From CAYOBW01 sp964402115 (GTDB lineage: Bacteria > Verrucomicrobiota > Kiritimatiellia > UBA8416 > CAYOBW01): 61,236 nt of DNA. Position 1 is the first letter of the stretch; each line of letters opens with the position of its first letter. This document shows positions 21,092-31,641 of this stretch, piece after piece. The position numbers and the translations under genes were made by a program. A model generated the notes under the pieces. The model searched no databases. It was given only the letters and a program-made list of their open reading frames with translations, and was not told the DNA's origin. The stretch is taken from the NCBI GenBank assembly GCA_964402115.1, contig CAYOBW010000010.1, positions 1 through 61,236 on the forward strand, in the 5' to 3' direction.

Positions 21092-23721
21092 GCCGTTGGC
21101 GTCTCCTGCAGGGGTAACACGATGGTGAAGACCGCGCCGCCGGCCGGCCGGTTGGCAGCGTGTACATGACCGCCGTGCGCTTCGACAAAGCCTTTGACAA
21201 TCGAGAGGCCGAGGCCGGTGCCACCCGCCACAGCGCCCGGCGCTCGATAGAACTTGTCGAAAAGGCGTGGCAGGGCCTCAGCCGACAGACCCGGTCCGCG
21301 ATCGGCGACAGCGATGGCGACCCTGTCAGCGTCCACGGCTGCGCTAACATCCACGGGGGTCCCCGCCGGCGTGTACGCCGTCGCATTGAGCAGCAAGTCC
21401 ACCAGAGCCTGCTCAATCAACCGGGAATCCACCCTGATCAGCGGGAAACCGGGCGGCACGTGAACCGCCACATCCCGGTGCGCCGTCTCGCCGCCTGCCC
21501 GCTTCAGGGCCGCGTTGACAATGTCGTTCACGTCGCACCAATCCGCGCGGGGTTTCACCTGGCCGGATTCCAGGCGGGCCATATCAAGGAGGTTTGCCAC
21601 CAGCCGCCCCAACCGGTGTGAGGCCTGGCGGATTTCGGCGACGAAAGCCTCCTGGACTTCCGGGGACAATCCCGGTTGCCAGCCGCTCGCTGCCGTTTGA
21701 ATGGCCGCGATCGGCGTACGCAATTCGTGGGAAACGGCGTTCAACAGTGACTGGCTCAGCCGCTCGGATTCGGCCAGGAGCTGGCTCTGAGCCTTGGCCT
21801 CTCTGAGGCGTTGCCGATCGACAACCAGGGAGATGTGGCGCTGAAACCCGTCGAGCGTCCTGCGCTGTTCGATCGTCGGCGGGGAGTTTTGACGCCAAAG
21901 CAAGCGCAGCACGCCGGACGGATTGTCGCGCACGTGCAGCGGCAGGTACATCGCGGCGCTCATCGGCAGGGTGTCGGTGAATCGCCCCGCCGGCTGGATA
22001 TGCTCGTATGCCCAGGTCGCCGCCGCAAGCTCCCGTTCCGCCAGGGCGCCCTGCAGCTTGCCTTGCGAATCGGCCAGCAGCAGGTCAGCCTCCGCTTTGA
22101 GCGCACGCTCCACATTGCCAGCGATGGCGCGCTCGATCGCTTCCCATGAGGAGGCATCGCCCAGTTCAAGCGTCAGCAGGTACATGGCAGTCGCCCGCTC
22201 TTCCCGGCGCCTGTCCAGCCTCTCCTTGGCGCGGATCCGGCTGATCAAGTGGCCCATGCCCAGGGCCACGATGAAGTACATCGCGAACATCAGCGCATCT
22301 TCGAGGTTGCCGATGTAGAAGGTGAAGCGAGGCGGCAGGAAGAGCACATCCCACAGGATCGCACTCAGGGTTGCGGCCAGGTAGACAGGCCCGCGGTTGA
22401 GGAACATGGCCAGGGCCACAACCGCCATCAGATAACTCAGGCCCACGCTGCGCGGGCCGGCGACGGACGAAAGGGCGAGATTCAGCAGGGTAACGAGGAT
22501 CACACCGCCCACGGCCTGCAGATACTGCGGCCATTCCGCCTCCGCCGGCAGACGCCAGGCCAGGCGACGCGCGGGAGTCTGTTCCAAATCTGCGCGCACC
22601 ATGTGCACATCAATGTTCCCGCTCTTGCGCACAAGCTGGTTCAGGAGGAGGAAACTCCGGACAAAGCGGAGCGGACCGAAGGCGGCGGGCTTCCCCACGA
22701 TGATCTGGGTGACGTTCTGCTCCCGCGCGATGCTCAGAATGCCGTGGACCACATCCTCATCGGTTGTACCTCGAACCTCGGCTCCGAGGGCGCGCGCCAG
22801 GGACAGATGCCGGGTCAGGCGAGTCTGCTCCTCCTCGGGCAGCATGCGGGACGTTTCCACATGTGCGGCGATCCAGGTGCAGCCCAGGCTGTCGGCCAGG
22901 CGTCGGGTCCAGCGCACCATCTGTTCCGAGTACGGACTGGCGCTGACGGCTACCATCAAGCGGTGCCCCGTCTTCCAGGGCCCGGATATGCTGCGGGCCT
23001 GCATGTAGTCGCGCACATCCTGCCCAACCCGTTCCGCCGCCAGGCGCAACGCCATCTCCCGCAGGGCGATCAGGTTGCCCTCCCGAAGGAAGTTGCGGGC
23101 GGCAGCATCCGCTCGCTCGGGCACATACACCTTGCCATCGGCCAGCCGCTGGAGCAGATCCTCCGGGGAGAGATCCACCAGTTCGATTTCAGCCTCGGCC
23201 AGGATGGTGTCCGGCACGGTCTCGTGCATGGTTGCGCCGGTGATCTCCCGCACAGTGTCCGCCCGGCTCTCGATGTGCTGCACATTGAGGGTGGTGCAGA
23301 CGTCGATCCCGGCATCGAGCAACTCCAACACGTCCTGGTAACGCTTCGGATGCCGCGAGCCCGGGGCATTCGTATGGGCGAGTTCGTCCACCAGCGCCAA
23401 CTGCGGACGCCTCGCCAGGACCGCATCCAGGTCCATTTCGGTCAGGGTCACGGCGCGGTAGACTACCGGCTTGCGCGAAATGACCTCGATGCCATCGGTC
23501 AGCGCGTCAGTTTCCCTGCGACCGTGCGTCTCCACATACCCAATGGCGACGTCGCGGCCCTCCCGCTGGGATCTCCGGGCAGCCTCCAGCATGGCAAAGG
23601 TCTTGCCCACGCCAGCGCACATGCCAAGAAAGACCTTAAGCGTCCCGCGCCGCTGCCGCTTTTCCTTCCGCTGCAGATCCGCCAGCAGTTTGTCGGGATT
23701 CGGTCTGTCGGCGGGTGCCAT
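21088..23721 (-). CDS. kdpD: Osmosensitive K+ channel sensor histidine kinase KdpD
   Basis: About 877 residues from ATG 23721, chosen because AGGAGG precedes it and the resulting N-terminus matches other KdpD proteins; an ATG at 23739 would add six residues. The order is KdpD P-loop domain (GMCAGVGKTFAMLEA), a universal-stress-protein-like domain (about 250-370, VGKPAAFGPLRFVRSFLL), a DUF4118 four-helix membrane domain (about 400-500), a GAF-like region, HisKA with the phospho-acceptor His in AVSHELRTPIAA (about residue 665), and HATPase (ADRGPGLS, GTGLGLSIVKGFVEAHGG). It senses potassium limitation and phosphorylates KdpE. All domains are intact. Confidence 0.96.
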   Translation of the reverse strand: MAPADRPNPDKLLADLQRKEKRQRRGTLKVFLGMCAGVGKTFAMLEAARRSQREGRDVAIGYVETHGRRETDALTDGIEVISRKPVVYRAVTLTEMDLDAVLARRPQLALVDELAHTNAPGSRHPKRYQDVLELLDAGIDVCTTLNVQHIESRADTVREITGATMHETVPDTILAEAEIELVDLSPEDLLQRLADGKVYVPERADAAARNFLREGNLIALREMALRLAAERVGQDVRDYMQARSISGPWKTGHRLMVAVSASPYSEQMVRWTRRLADSLGCTWIAAHVETSRMLPEEEQTRLTRHLSLARALGAEVRGTTDEDVVHGILSIAREQNVTQIIVGKPAAFGPLRFVRSFLLLNQLVRKSGNIDVHMVRADLEQTPARRLAWRLPAEAEWPQYLQAVGGVILVTLLNLALSSVAGPRSVGLSYLMAVVALAMFLNRGPVYLAATLSAILWDVLFLPPRFTFYIGNLEDALMFAMYFIVALGMGHLISRIRAKERLDRRREERATAMYLLTLELGDASSWEAIERAIAGNVERALKAEADLLLADSQGKLQGALAERELAAATWAYEHIQPAGRFTDTLPMSAAMYLPLHVRDNPSGVLRLLWRQNSPPTIEQRRTLDGFQRHISLVVDRQRLREAKAQSQLLAESERLSQSLLNAVSHELRTPIAAIQTAASGWQPGLSPEVQEAFVAEIRQASHRLGRLVANLLDMARLESGQVKPRADWCDVNDIVNAALKRAGGETAHRDVAVHVPPGFPLIRVDSRLIEQALVDLLLNATAYTPAGTPVDVSAAVDADRVAIAVADRGPGLSAEALPRLFDKFYRAPGAVAGGTGLGLSIVKGFVEAHGGHVHAANRPAGGAVFTIVLPLQETPTA

Positions 23722-23784
23722 GCGCCTCCTATACTCCATTCCCGGTGCGTGAGCGAGAGCGGTTCAGCGCATCGGGCGCCATGT

Positions 23785-24573
23785 TCAGGCGGGCGGCTGC
23801 CCGTCGTTCAGAATGGCCCTCAACTGAACGCCTATCATGTAGGCGATGGTTCCGATCGCAGCGACAGGCAGCGTGCCGCTCTTGACAGCCAGCACCGCCA
23901 GCGGTTCGGAACCCCTGTCGATCTGCATGTACCGAACCCCCAGCAGACTCTCATCGGCCAGTTCCATGACCTCCGTCGCATGGTCCTGAAACCACTTCAG
24001 CCGGGCTTTGATCTCCTGCGAAACAGGGGACGTCGCCGCCCCCGAGAAATGCCGCCATTTCCCTTCACCATATACATGGATCGAGCAGTATTCCAGCGCG
24101 AACGCACGCACGGTTTCCCTGGCAATTCCGGAAAGCGTGAACTGGTCGTGCGGCAAGGACAAAAGCCACTCTCCAAACCCCTTCAACTGCACCAGGGTCC
24201 TGTTCAGCAGGCGTGCTTTTGCCGCATTTTCGGCCGCCGACGCCGTAAGGCGGCTCACGATAACCGAAGCCAGCAGAAAGGCCGCCAGTGAAATCCAGTC
24301 GGAAAGCGCAGCGATGCTGAACGTTCCGATCGGAGGCAAGTAGAAGTAGTTGAAGCAGAGCGTGGCTACCACGGATGTCGCGATGGCCACGACGAGATCG
24401 CCAAAGAACGCAGACAGCAGAACGACAATGAGGAAACCGAAGGCGGCTGTTGAAGCGCTGGTGAGCGTGGCGAACTCCAGCGTGAGTTTCGTCGTGCCCA
24501 GAATGGCTGTCGCAAAGGCGACGATCTTGACCCATCTGGCGAGCGTGGCGCGCTGCTTGATTGTAGCTGTCAT
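23785..24573 (-). CDS. Stand-alone DUF4118 membrane / GAF-like protein in the kdp operon
   Basis: A 262-residue protein. ATG 24573 has AGGAGG nine bases upstream. It has about four hydrophobic segments in the first 115 residues, with LCFNYFYLPPIGTFSI matching the 'FNxFFxPPxxTF' motif of the KdpD DUF4118 domain. A helical linker and a GAF-like domain (about 150-255) follow. It has no histidine-kinase or ATPase part, so it resembles the input half of KdpD alone. It lies between kdpC and kdpD. It could modulate KdpD by hetero-dimerising or act as a separate ligand sensor; this is inference from architecture and position. Confidence 0.8.
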   Translation of the reverse strand: MTATIKQRATLARWVKIVAFATAILGTTKLTLEFATLTSASTAAFGFLIVVLLSAFFGDLVVAIATSVVATLCFNYFYLPPIGTFSIAALSDWISLAAFLLASVIVSRLTASAAENAAKARLLNRTLVQLKGFGEWLLSLPHDQFTLSGIARETVRAFALEYCSIHVYGEGKWRHFSGAATSPVSQEIKARLKWFQDHATEVMELADESLLGVRYMQIDRGSEPLAVLAVKSGTLPVAAIGTIAYMIGVQLRAILNDGQPPA

Positions 24574-24673
24574 GGTGGTTGACCTCCTTGTAACTCATTT
24601 CCGGCGAACAACGCCTCGTCGGGGGTTCGGGAGCGCCTGACCCCGGCGCCCCATCTGCCCCACTCCGTGCGCT

Positions 24674-25267
24674 TCATCGGGGACCATTCAGGACATCGAG
24701 CGCCATGTTCAGGCGGACGACGTTTACCCGTGAATCCCCCAGAAACCCGCACTGCGGCCGTTCCACGGCCTGCTCAACCATCTCGGCCACGCTTGCGGAG
24801 GACAGCCCGCGCGCAACCGCAACACGGGCGATCTGCGCCCGTGCCGACTCGGGGCTGATGTGCGGGTCCAGGCCGCAGCCCGAGGCCGTAACCGCATCGG
24901 CGGGCACGGCCTCCGTCGCCTTCAATCCATTCACGCGGCGATACGCGGCGATGCGTTCCTTGACGGCGTCGCGCAGCTCTTGCGACGTCGGGCCCAGATT
25001 GCTGCCGCTGGAGTTGGCGGCATCGTAGCCGTTGCCGGCCGCCGAGGGCCGCGGGTGGAAATACGTCGCGTTGGTGAACGCCTGACCGAGCAGTTCCGAA
25101 CCGCGTACGACGCCGTGCCGGTCCAGGATCAAGCTGCCGTCCGCCTGATGGCGAAAGGCGACGCGCGCAATGCCGTAGACGACGAGGGGGTAAATCCCGC
25201 AACAGATGACCGCGAGCACGGGGATCGCGAGCAGTGCGGAGCGCAATTCTGAAAAGAATTGTTTCAT
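24674..25267 (-). CDS. kdpC: Potassium-transporting ATPase subunit KdpC
   Basis: A 197-residue protein of typical length. It has one N-terminal membrane segment (ALLAIPVLAVICCGIYPLVV), then the KdpC hallmarks GSELLGQ, YFHPRPSAAGNGYDA, SGSNLGP, SGCGLDPHISPESA and a C-terminal LNMALD. KdpC assists the KdpFABC complex, possibly raising nucleotide affinity of KdpB. It starts 3 bp after the kdpB stop. About 100 bp separates it from the DUF4118 gene. Confidence 0.96.
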   Translation of the reverse strand: MKQFFSELRSALLAIPVLAVICCGIYPLVVYGIARVAFRHQADGSLILDRHGVVRGSELLGQAFTNATYFHPRPSAAGNGYDAANSSGSNLGPTSQELRDAVKERIAAYRRVNGLKATEAVPADAVTASGCGLDPHISPESARAQIARVAVARGLSSASVAEMVEQAVERPQCGFLGDSRVNVVRLNMALDVLNGPR

Positions 25268-25270
25268 GGG

Positions 25271-27307
<2,037 letters not shown>

Positions 27308-27320
27308 AGCCTCTTTCCGG

Positions 27321-29036
27321 TCAGAAGACCATTCCTCGCCCCATGAGGTAGTGTTCGACGACTGGCCCCAGCGTCAGAACGGGCAGGAAATTGAGCGCCC
27401 CGATCAGCATGATGGTGCCGATCAATAGAACGACGAAGGTGCCGCCCGACACGGGGAATGTGCCCGCACTCGGCGGGATCCTCTTCTTCCGCGCCAGCGA
27501 GCCGGCCAGCGCCAGGATCGGCACGACCAGGAGAAAGCGGCCGATCAGCATCGCGAGACCCAGCGTCATGTTGTACCAGGGGCTGTTGGCGCTCAGGCCG
27601 GCGAACGCGCTGCCATTGTTGCCAACGGCGGAACTGAAGGCGTAGAGGATCTCGCTCAGACCGTGCGGCCCCTGATTGCCCAGGCCGGCAAGGCCCCACG
27701 AACTCACAGCGGCCCACGCCGCGAACCCGAGAATGGCGACCGAAGGAACCAGCACCGCGAGCATGGCCATCTTCACTTCGTACGCCTCGATCTTCTTGCC
27801 TAGGTACTCCGGGGTGCGCCCGACCAGCAGCCCCGCGATGAAGACCGCCAGCACGACAAAGACGAGCATGCCATAGAGCCCCGCGCCCACGCCGCCGAAG
27901 ATGACCTCGCCCAGTTCGATGTTGAACAGCGGCACGAAGCCACCCAGCGGGGTGAAGGAATCGTGCATGGCGTTGACTGCGCCGCATGACGCGTCGGTCG
28001 TGATGACGGCGAACAAGGCGGAGTTGAAGACCCCGAAGCGAACGTCCTTGCCCTCCATGTTTCCATCCGCGGCGGAAACCCCCAGCGCCTGATGGATGGG
28101 GTTGCCGCAGGCCTCGGCCCACCAACAGAAGACAACCCCCGCGAGGAAGATCGTCAGCATGGCCGCCCACACGGCCCAACCATGCTTCTGGTCTCCCGTC
28201 ATACGCCCCAAGTACCAGGTCAACCCGCTGCTGATGGCCAGGATGGAGAGCATCTGAGCGAAGTTGGAGAGCGGCGTCGGGTTCTCGAAAGGATACGCCG
28301 CGTTGGCATTCATGAAGCCGCCGCCGTTTGTGCCAAGCATCTTGATGGCCACCTGGGAGGCCATGGGCCCCTGGGCGATGGTCTGCGGGGCGCCTCCGTC
28401 CAGCGTGTGCGCCTGCACGTAGGGCTTGAAGTTCTGGATTGTCCCCTGCGACACAAGGAGAACTGCGAAGACAACGCTGAGCGGCAGGAGCAGGTAGTAG
28501 GTCACCCGCACCAAGTCCACCCAGAAGTTGCCAACCGTCGCCGCCGAACTGCGGGCGACACCTCTGACAAGCGCTGCGGCGATCGCAATCCCCGTTGCCG
28601 CGGAGGCGAAGTTTTGGAAGGTCAACCCGACCATCTGGGAGAAGTAGGACAGGGTTGCCTCACCTCCATAGCTCTGCCAGTTTGTGTTCGTCGTGAAGCT
28701 CACGGCCGTGTTGAATGCCAGGTGCGGACTCAACGGCCCGAACCGCTGCGGGTTGAGCGGCAGCAGGTGCTGCAGGCGCAGGATGGCATACGTGAACAGG
28801 CACCCCAGCAGGCTGAACGCCAGCAGCGCCAGGGTGTACTGTTTCCAATCCTGCTCCCTGGCGGGGTCCACGCCCATCATGCGAAAGGTGGCCCGTTCCA
28901 AGGGCTTCAGGGCGCCATCCAGCCAGGTTGTCCCTCTGGCATCGAGCGCCTGCGAGAGATAGCGCCCCAGCGGCTTCGTGATTGCCACGAGGACCAGAAC
29001 GTATGCGGTGAGTTGAACCCAACCCGTGAACTCCAT
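27321..29036 (-). CDS. kdpA: Potassium-transporting ATPase K+-binding subunit KdpA
   Basis: A 571-residue membrane protein with about ten hydrophobic segments. The pore-loop signatures of the SKT-type channel fold are visible: SFTTNTNWQSYGGEATLSYF, LGTNGGGFMNANAAYPFENP, ITTDASCGAVNAMHDS and SSAVGNNGSAFAGL. It forms the selectivity filter that takes up K+ at very low external levels. ATG 29036 lies 7 bp after the stop of a short hydrophobic reading frame that is probably kdpF. Confidence 0.97.
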   Translation of the reverse strand: MEFTGWVQLTAYVLVLVAITKPLGRYLSQALDARGTTWLDGALKPLERATFRMMGVDPAREQDWKQYTLALLAFSLLGCLFTYAILRLQHLLPLNPQRFGPLSPHLAFNTAVSFTTNTNWQSYGGEATLSYFSQMVGLTFQNFASAATGIAIAAALVRGVARSSAATVGNFWVDLVRVTYYLLLPLSVVFAVLLVSQGTIQNFKPYVQAHTLDGGAPQTIAQGPMASQVAIKMLGTNGGGFMNANAAYPFENPTPLSNFAQMLSILAISSGLTWYLGRMTGDQKHGWAVWAAMLTIFLAGVVFCWWAEACGNPIHQALGVSAADGNMEGKDVRFGVFNSALFAVITTDASCGAVNAMHDSFTPLGGFVPLFNIELGEVIFGGVGAGLYGMLVFVVLAVFIAGLLVGRTPEYLGKKIEAYEVKMAMLAVLVPSVAILGFAAWAAVSSWGLAGLGNQGPHGLSEILYAFSSAVGNNGSAFAGLSANSPWYNMTLGLAMLIGRFLLVVPILALAGSLARKKRIPPSAGTFPVSGGTFVVLLIGTIMLIGALNFLPVLTLGPVVEHYLMGRGMVF

Positions 29037-29043
29037 GGCGGCC

Positions 29044-29100
29044 TCACAGTTGTTCGAGCCAGAGCAGAAGCGCCAGCGGGTACATGAACAGCGCCTTCAT
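29044..29100 (-). CDS. kdpF: KdpF-like 18-residue membrane peptide
   Basis: A short frame encodes MKALFMYPLALLLWLEQL and stops 7 bp before the kdpA ATG. It is mostly hydrophobic with one basic residue at the start, as expected for a single helix. E. coli KdpF has 29 residues and stabilises the Kdp complex; many KdpF peptides are missed because of their size. The position and the kdpA AGG lying next to its stop favour a real coupled gene. Against it, no strong ribosome-binding site is seen, and a GTG start nine bases upstream is possible. Confidence 0.5.
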   Translation of the reverse strand: MKALFMYPLALLLWLEQL

Positions 29101-29171
29101 CTGGAGCACACGGTAGGACGGGGCGTGGGTGCCGGCTAGTCAATAGGAGGGGCGCGGTCATCAACAAAGTA

Positions 29172-29297
29172 TCAACATGCGGGCGATCCAAGCTCCTTGG
29201 CCCAGGCGACAATCCTGCGGACATCGGCAACGCCCAGGTTCGACGGGATAGAATGATCCGACGCGACAGGCATGCCCTCCCTCCTCCACAACGCCAT
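29172..29297 (-). pseudogene. Remnant of the C-terminus of a URO-D-like gene
   Basis: A 41-codon frame ends with TGA and reads (in part) REGMPVASDHSIPS and VRRIVAWAKELG. This matches the closing segment of URO-D-superfamily proteins, where a 'G-[YG]-x-P-x-x-D-H-x-[IV]-P' strand-turn is followed by a last helix. The third URO-D gene of this window ends similarly (YTPTCDHGVPAEV). The rest of the domain is absent: upstream sequence has no matching frame, and an intact URO-D gene ends at 29355 just before it. It probably survives from a duplicated or recombined paralog. Confidence 0.6.
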
Positions 29298-29354
29298 CGT
29301 CGAGAGAACTCCGTCGGGAGTTCTGGGAGTCCAAGTAATCGCTTAACATCGCAT

Positions 29355-30641
29355 TCAGGTTCCAGGAAAGAACCGGTCAATTTCACGGCGGGCGATTTCG
29401 ACTGCGCGGCGCGGCTTGGCGAGATTGCCGTGCACGGAAAGAACATCGCGCACGACAAACTCCAGCGGAACCTCCTTCCCCGCGGTAATCTCCAGCGTCT
29501 TGCGGATCTCTCCCGCCCAGGCATCCTCGTTGAGCTGCACGTCCACGCCGAGCAGATTCGGATTTGGTTTGCGCGAGAAAACGATGCCTTTCCCGGCGAG
29601 CGCCTCGGCCATGCAGGACTGGTTGGCCCAGCGCGAGATGGAGACCGCCTTCAGGTTGGGAAGCCGGCTCAGCGACGTCGCCCAGATCGGATCAACCGGC
29701 TCGCAGCACCCCCAGTAGACCAATCCGTAAAGGGCGGCAATGTCGCGGTAGTACGGGAAACAGAACTCATGAAACAGCTCGGGGGAGATCCCCACGGTCT
29801 CCTGGCTGTTCATGCCGCACCACAGGTCGGAGAGCTTCACCTGGCCGGACACTGCCGGGGACTTCGGAAGCAGCGTCGTGAAGTTGAAACAGGTCTTGCA
29901 GGTGCACTGATTGCCGTTGTTGAGGACCAGCAACCCCTCCTGCTCGGCCCAGCGCGCGATGCGAATGGCATTATCCCGCAACAGGGCCATCAGGGCATGG
30001 AGCGTGTCCGGGCAGTCGTACATCGCCAGAAAGAACGTCTCCATGCTCATCAGCTGCATCAGCCGGTTCGTCAGTTGGTTCTTGTTCTTGCCAAAGGTGC
30101 TTGCCTGAATGGCCACCGGCAGGATGTCGCCAAAGGTCTCTTCAAGGAACGCCTGCTCCTGCCGTGTTTCAGCGCGGTCGACCCCGAACGCGGCGGGGCG
30201 CACCATGTCGAAGCCGTCCCTGAGACCCGTGATCGGGCACTCGACGTGGTATCCGGTTTCAAGGCCCCGGGAGTCTTTCGCGTACGTGGTGGGAATCTCG
30301 ACGCCAAACTCGTCGCACCACACGTGCCACTCCATGTCCAGCGTGGCGGGGCAGACGTGGTCATCGTCCAGGATCTCGTGGTGGCGGATGTTCCGAAGGA
30401 AGTAGCCTTCCAGTTTGCGCCCGTAGGCCGACCGGCAACGGAAGACGGAGTCAGGCATGAAATCGCGGTCAAACGTCACGGTTTCAATGACGAAGGGCGG
30501 CCGGGTTCCGGGCTTCCCGTCGTTCATGTCCGTCCACATCTGCCGCCGCCGCGCCATCACCGGGAGTGCGGCGAGCTCCGCCTGACGTTCGGCCAGGTTG
30601 CGCAGATACCGACGTTCATCCGCTGGAAGGGCATACGGCAC
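29355..30641 (-). CDS. URO-D superfamily protein (methyltransferase-like), first of three
   Basis: A 428-residue protein from GTG 30641, chosen because AGGTGG lies seven bases upstream; the frame is open further up into the preceding gene. It has the barrel of uroporphyrinogen decarboxylase relatives, with FCFPYYRDIAALYGL and VYWGCCEPVDPIWATSL near the end of the barrel and a Cys-rich QCTCKTCFN segment. No heme-pathway gene is near, and such stand-alone PVC proteins are generally closer to corrinoid-dependent methyltransferases (MtaA/CmuA type) than to HemE. The substrate is unknown. It is the last gene of the five-gene minus-strand operon that starts at 35162. Confidence 0.75.
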   Translation of the reverse strand: MPYALPADERRYLRNLAERQAELAALPVMARRRQMWTDMNDGKPGTRPPFVIETVTFDRDFMPDSVFRCRSAYGRKLEGYFLRNIRHHEILDDDHVCPATLDMEWHVWCDEFGVEIPTTYAKDSRGLETGYHVECPITGLRDGFDMVRPAAFGVDRAETRQEQAFLEETFGDILPVAIQASTFGKNKNQLTNRLMQLMSMETFFLAMYDCPDTLHALMALLRDNAIRIARWAEQEGLLVLNNGNQCTCKTCFNFTTLLPKSPAVSGQVKLSDLWCGMNSQETVGISPELFHEFCFPYYRDIAALYGLVYWGCCEPVDPIWATSLSRLPNLKAVSISRWANQSCMAEALAGKGIVFSRKPNPNLLGVDVQLNEDAWAGEIRKTLEITAGKEVPLEFVVRDVLSVHGNLAKPRRAVEIARREIDRFFPGT

Positions 30642-30652
30642 GGCGGGACCAC

Positions 30653-31630
30653 CTATTCGCGCAGACCCTTCTCTTTCAGATACCGGATCAGGAACTCCGG
30701 CTGATCCGTCTGGATGACATTTACACCCAGGTTGACCAGCCAGCCGTAGTTGGCGTCCGGATCCTTGAGGGCGCTGCTGTCGCCATGCCCCGCACACTTC
30801 TGGGCATCCATCGCGTTCGCCCACACCCTGGAGCCGTTCTTCCGCAGCTCCCGAAATTCCTGCAGCATGGGGTGATCCGCCGCACTGAAGTCGAATTGCA
30901 GGATGACAGGCTTCCGCTCATCCGACGGCCTCGGCATATGATCCTGGATGTCTTTCCTTGCGACATGGAGAAACGGCATCGCCACAACGTCATCCAGGCT
31001 GGGCCCGACGGCGGCCCTCATCTGGGCAAGACCCAGCGGGGCGCCGAGGATCACCTGCCCCAGCGTATCCGTGCGCTTCAGCACAGGATGGATGTTCGCG
31101 AATATGCCCAGTCCCTTGTCGACGTTGACAACCACGCGCCCCTTGGCGGCCAGCATGGCCTCTTCCAGCGTCGGCACGGTGTACGCCGTGGCCTGTCCCG
31201 CGGCGTCCTTGAGACGAAGTGCCTTGATCTCCGCCAGTGTCAGTTCGCCGACCCCACCCTGACCCGTGGTCGTGCGGTTGACGGTCTTATCGTGCATCAG
31301 CACCAGTTCTCCGTCGCGGGTCTTGCGGACGTCAAGCTCCACGATGTCCACCCCCATTTTGATGGCGCCTTCAATGCCCTCCAGCGAGTTCTCCGGGAAG
31401 TGTTGCCAGTCGGCCCGGTGCGCACAGACCAGCACAGCCTTCCCATCTGCATCGCGCAGTCGCTGCATGATTCGCCGGGCTTGTGTCTGAGCCTCGGTCC
31501 CCGCCGTGGCGGGTGCAGGAACCACCGCTTCGCCATGGACTGGCGTGCGCGCAGCCAGCAGGACGACGCATGCCGGCAAAGTCAACACCTTGAACAGCCG
31601 CCCGAGACGGCCTGACGCCATACATTCCAT
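30653..31630 (-). CDS. Secreted glycerophosphodiester phosphodiesterase
   Basis: A 325-residue protein. ATG 31630 has GGAGGAG five bases upstream. A signal peptide (VLTLPACVVLLAART) precedes a GDPD TIM barrel. Catalytic and metal motifs are present: AHRADWQHFPENSLEGIEGA, VELDVRKTRDGELVLMHD and a Lys in VNVDKG. GDPD enzymes split glycerophosphodiesters into glycerol-3-phosphate and an alcohol. Near-coupled spacing (10-15 bp) to URO-D genes on both sides shows it belongs to the operon led by a GlpT/UhpT-type transporter, a coherent pairing for taking up the released phosphate ester. Confidence 0.9.
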   Translation of the reverse strand: MECMASGRLGRLFKVLTLPACVVLLAARTPVHGEAVVPAPATAGTEAQTQARRIMQRLRDADGKAVLVCAHRADWQHFPENSLEGIEGAIKMGVDIVELDVRKTRDGELVLMHDKTVNRTTTGQGGVGELTLAEIKALRLKDAAGQATAYTVPTLEEAMLAAKGRVVVNVDKGLGIFANIHPVLKRTDTLGQVILGAPLGLAQMRAAVGPSLDDVVAMPFLHVARKDIQDHMPRPSDERKPVILQFDFSAADHPMLQEFRELRKNGSRVWANAMDAQKCAGHGDSSALKDPDANYGWLVNLGVNVIQTDQPEFLIRYLKEKGLRE

Positions 31631-31641
31631 AACATCTCCTC

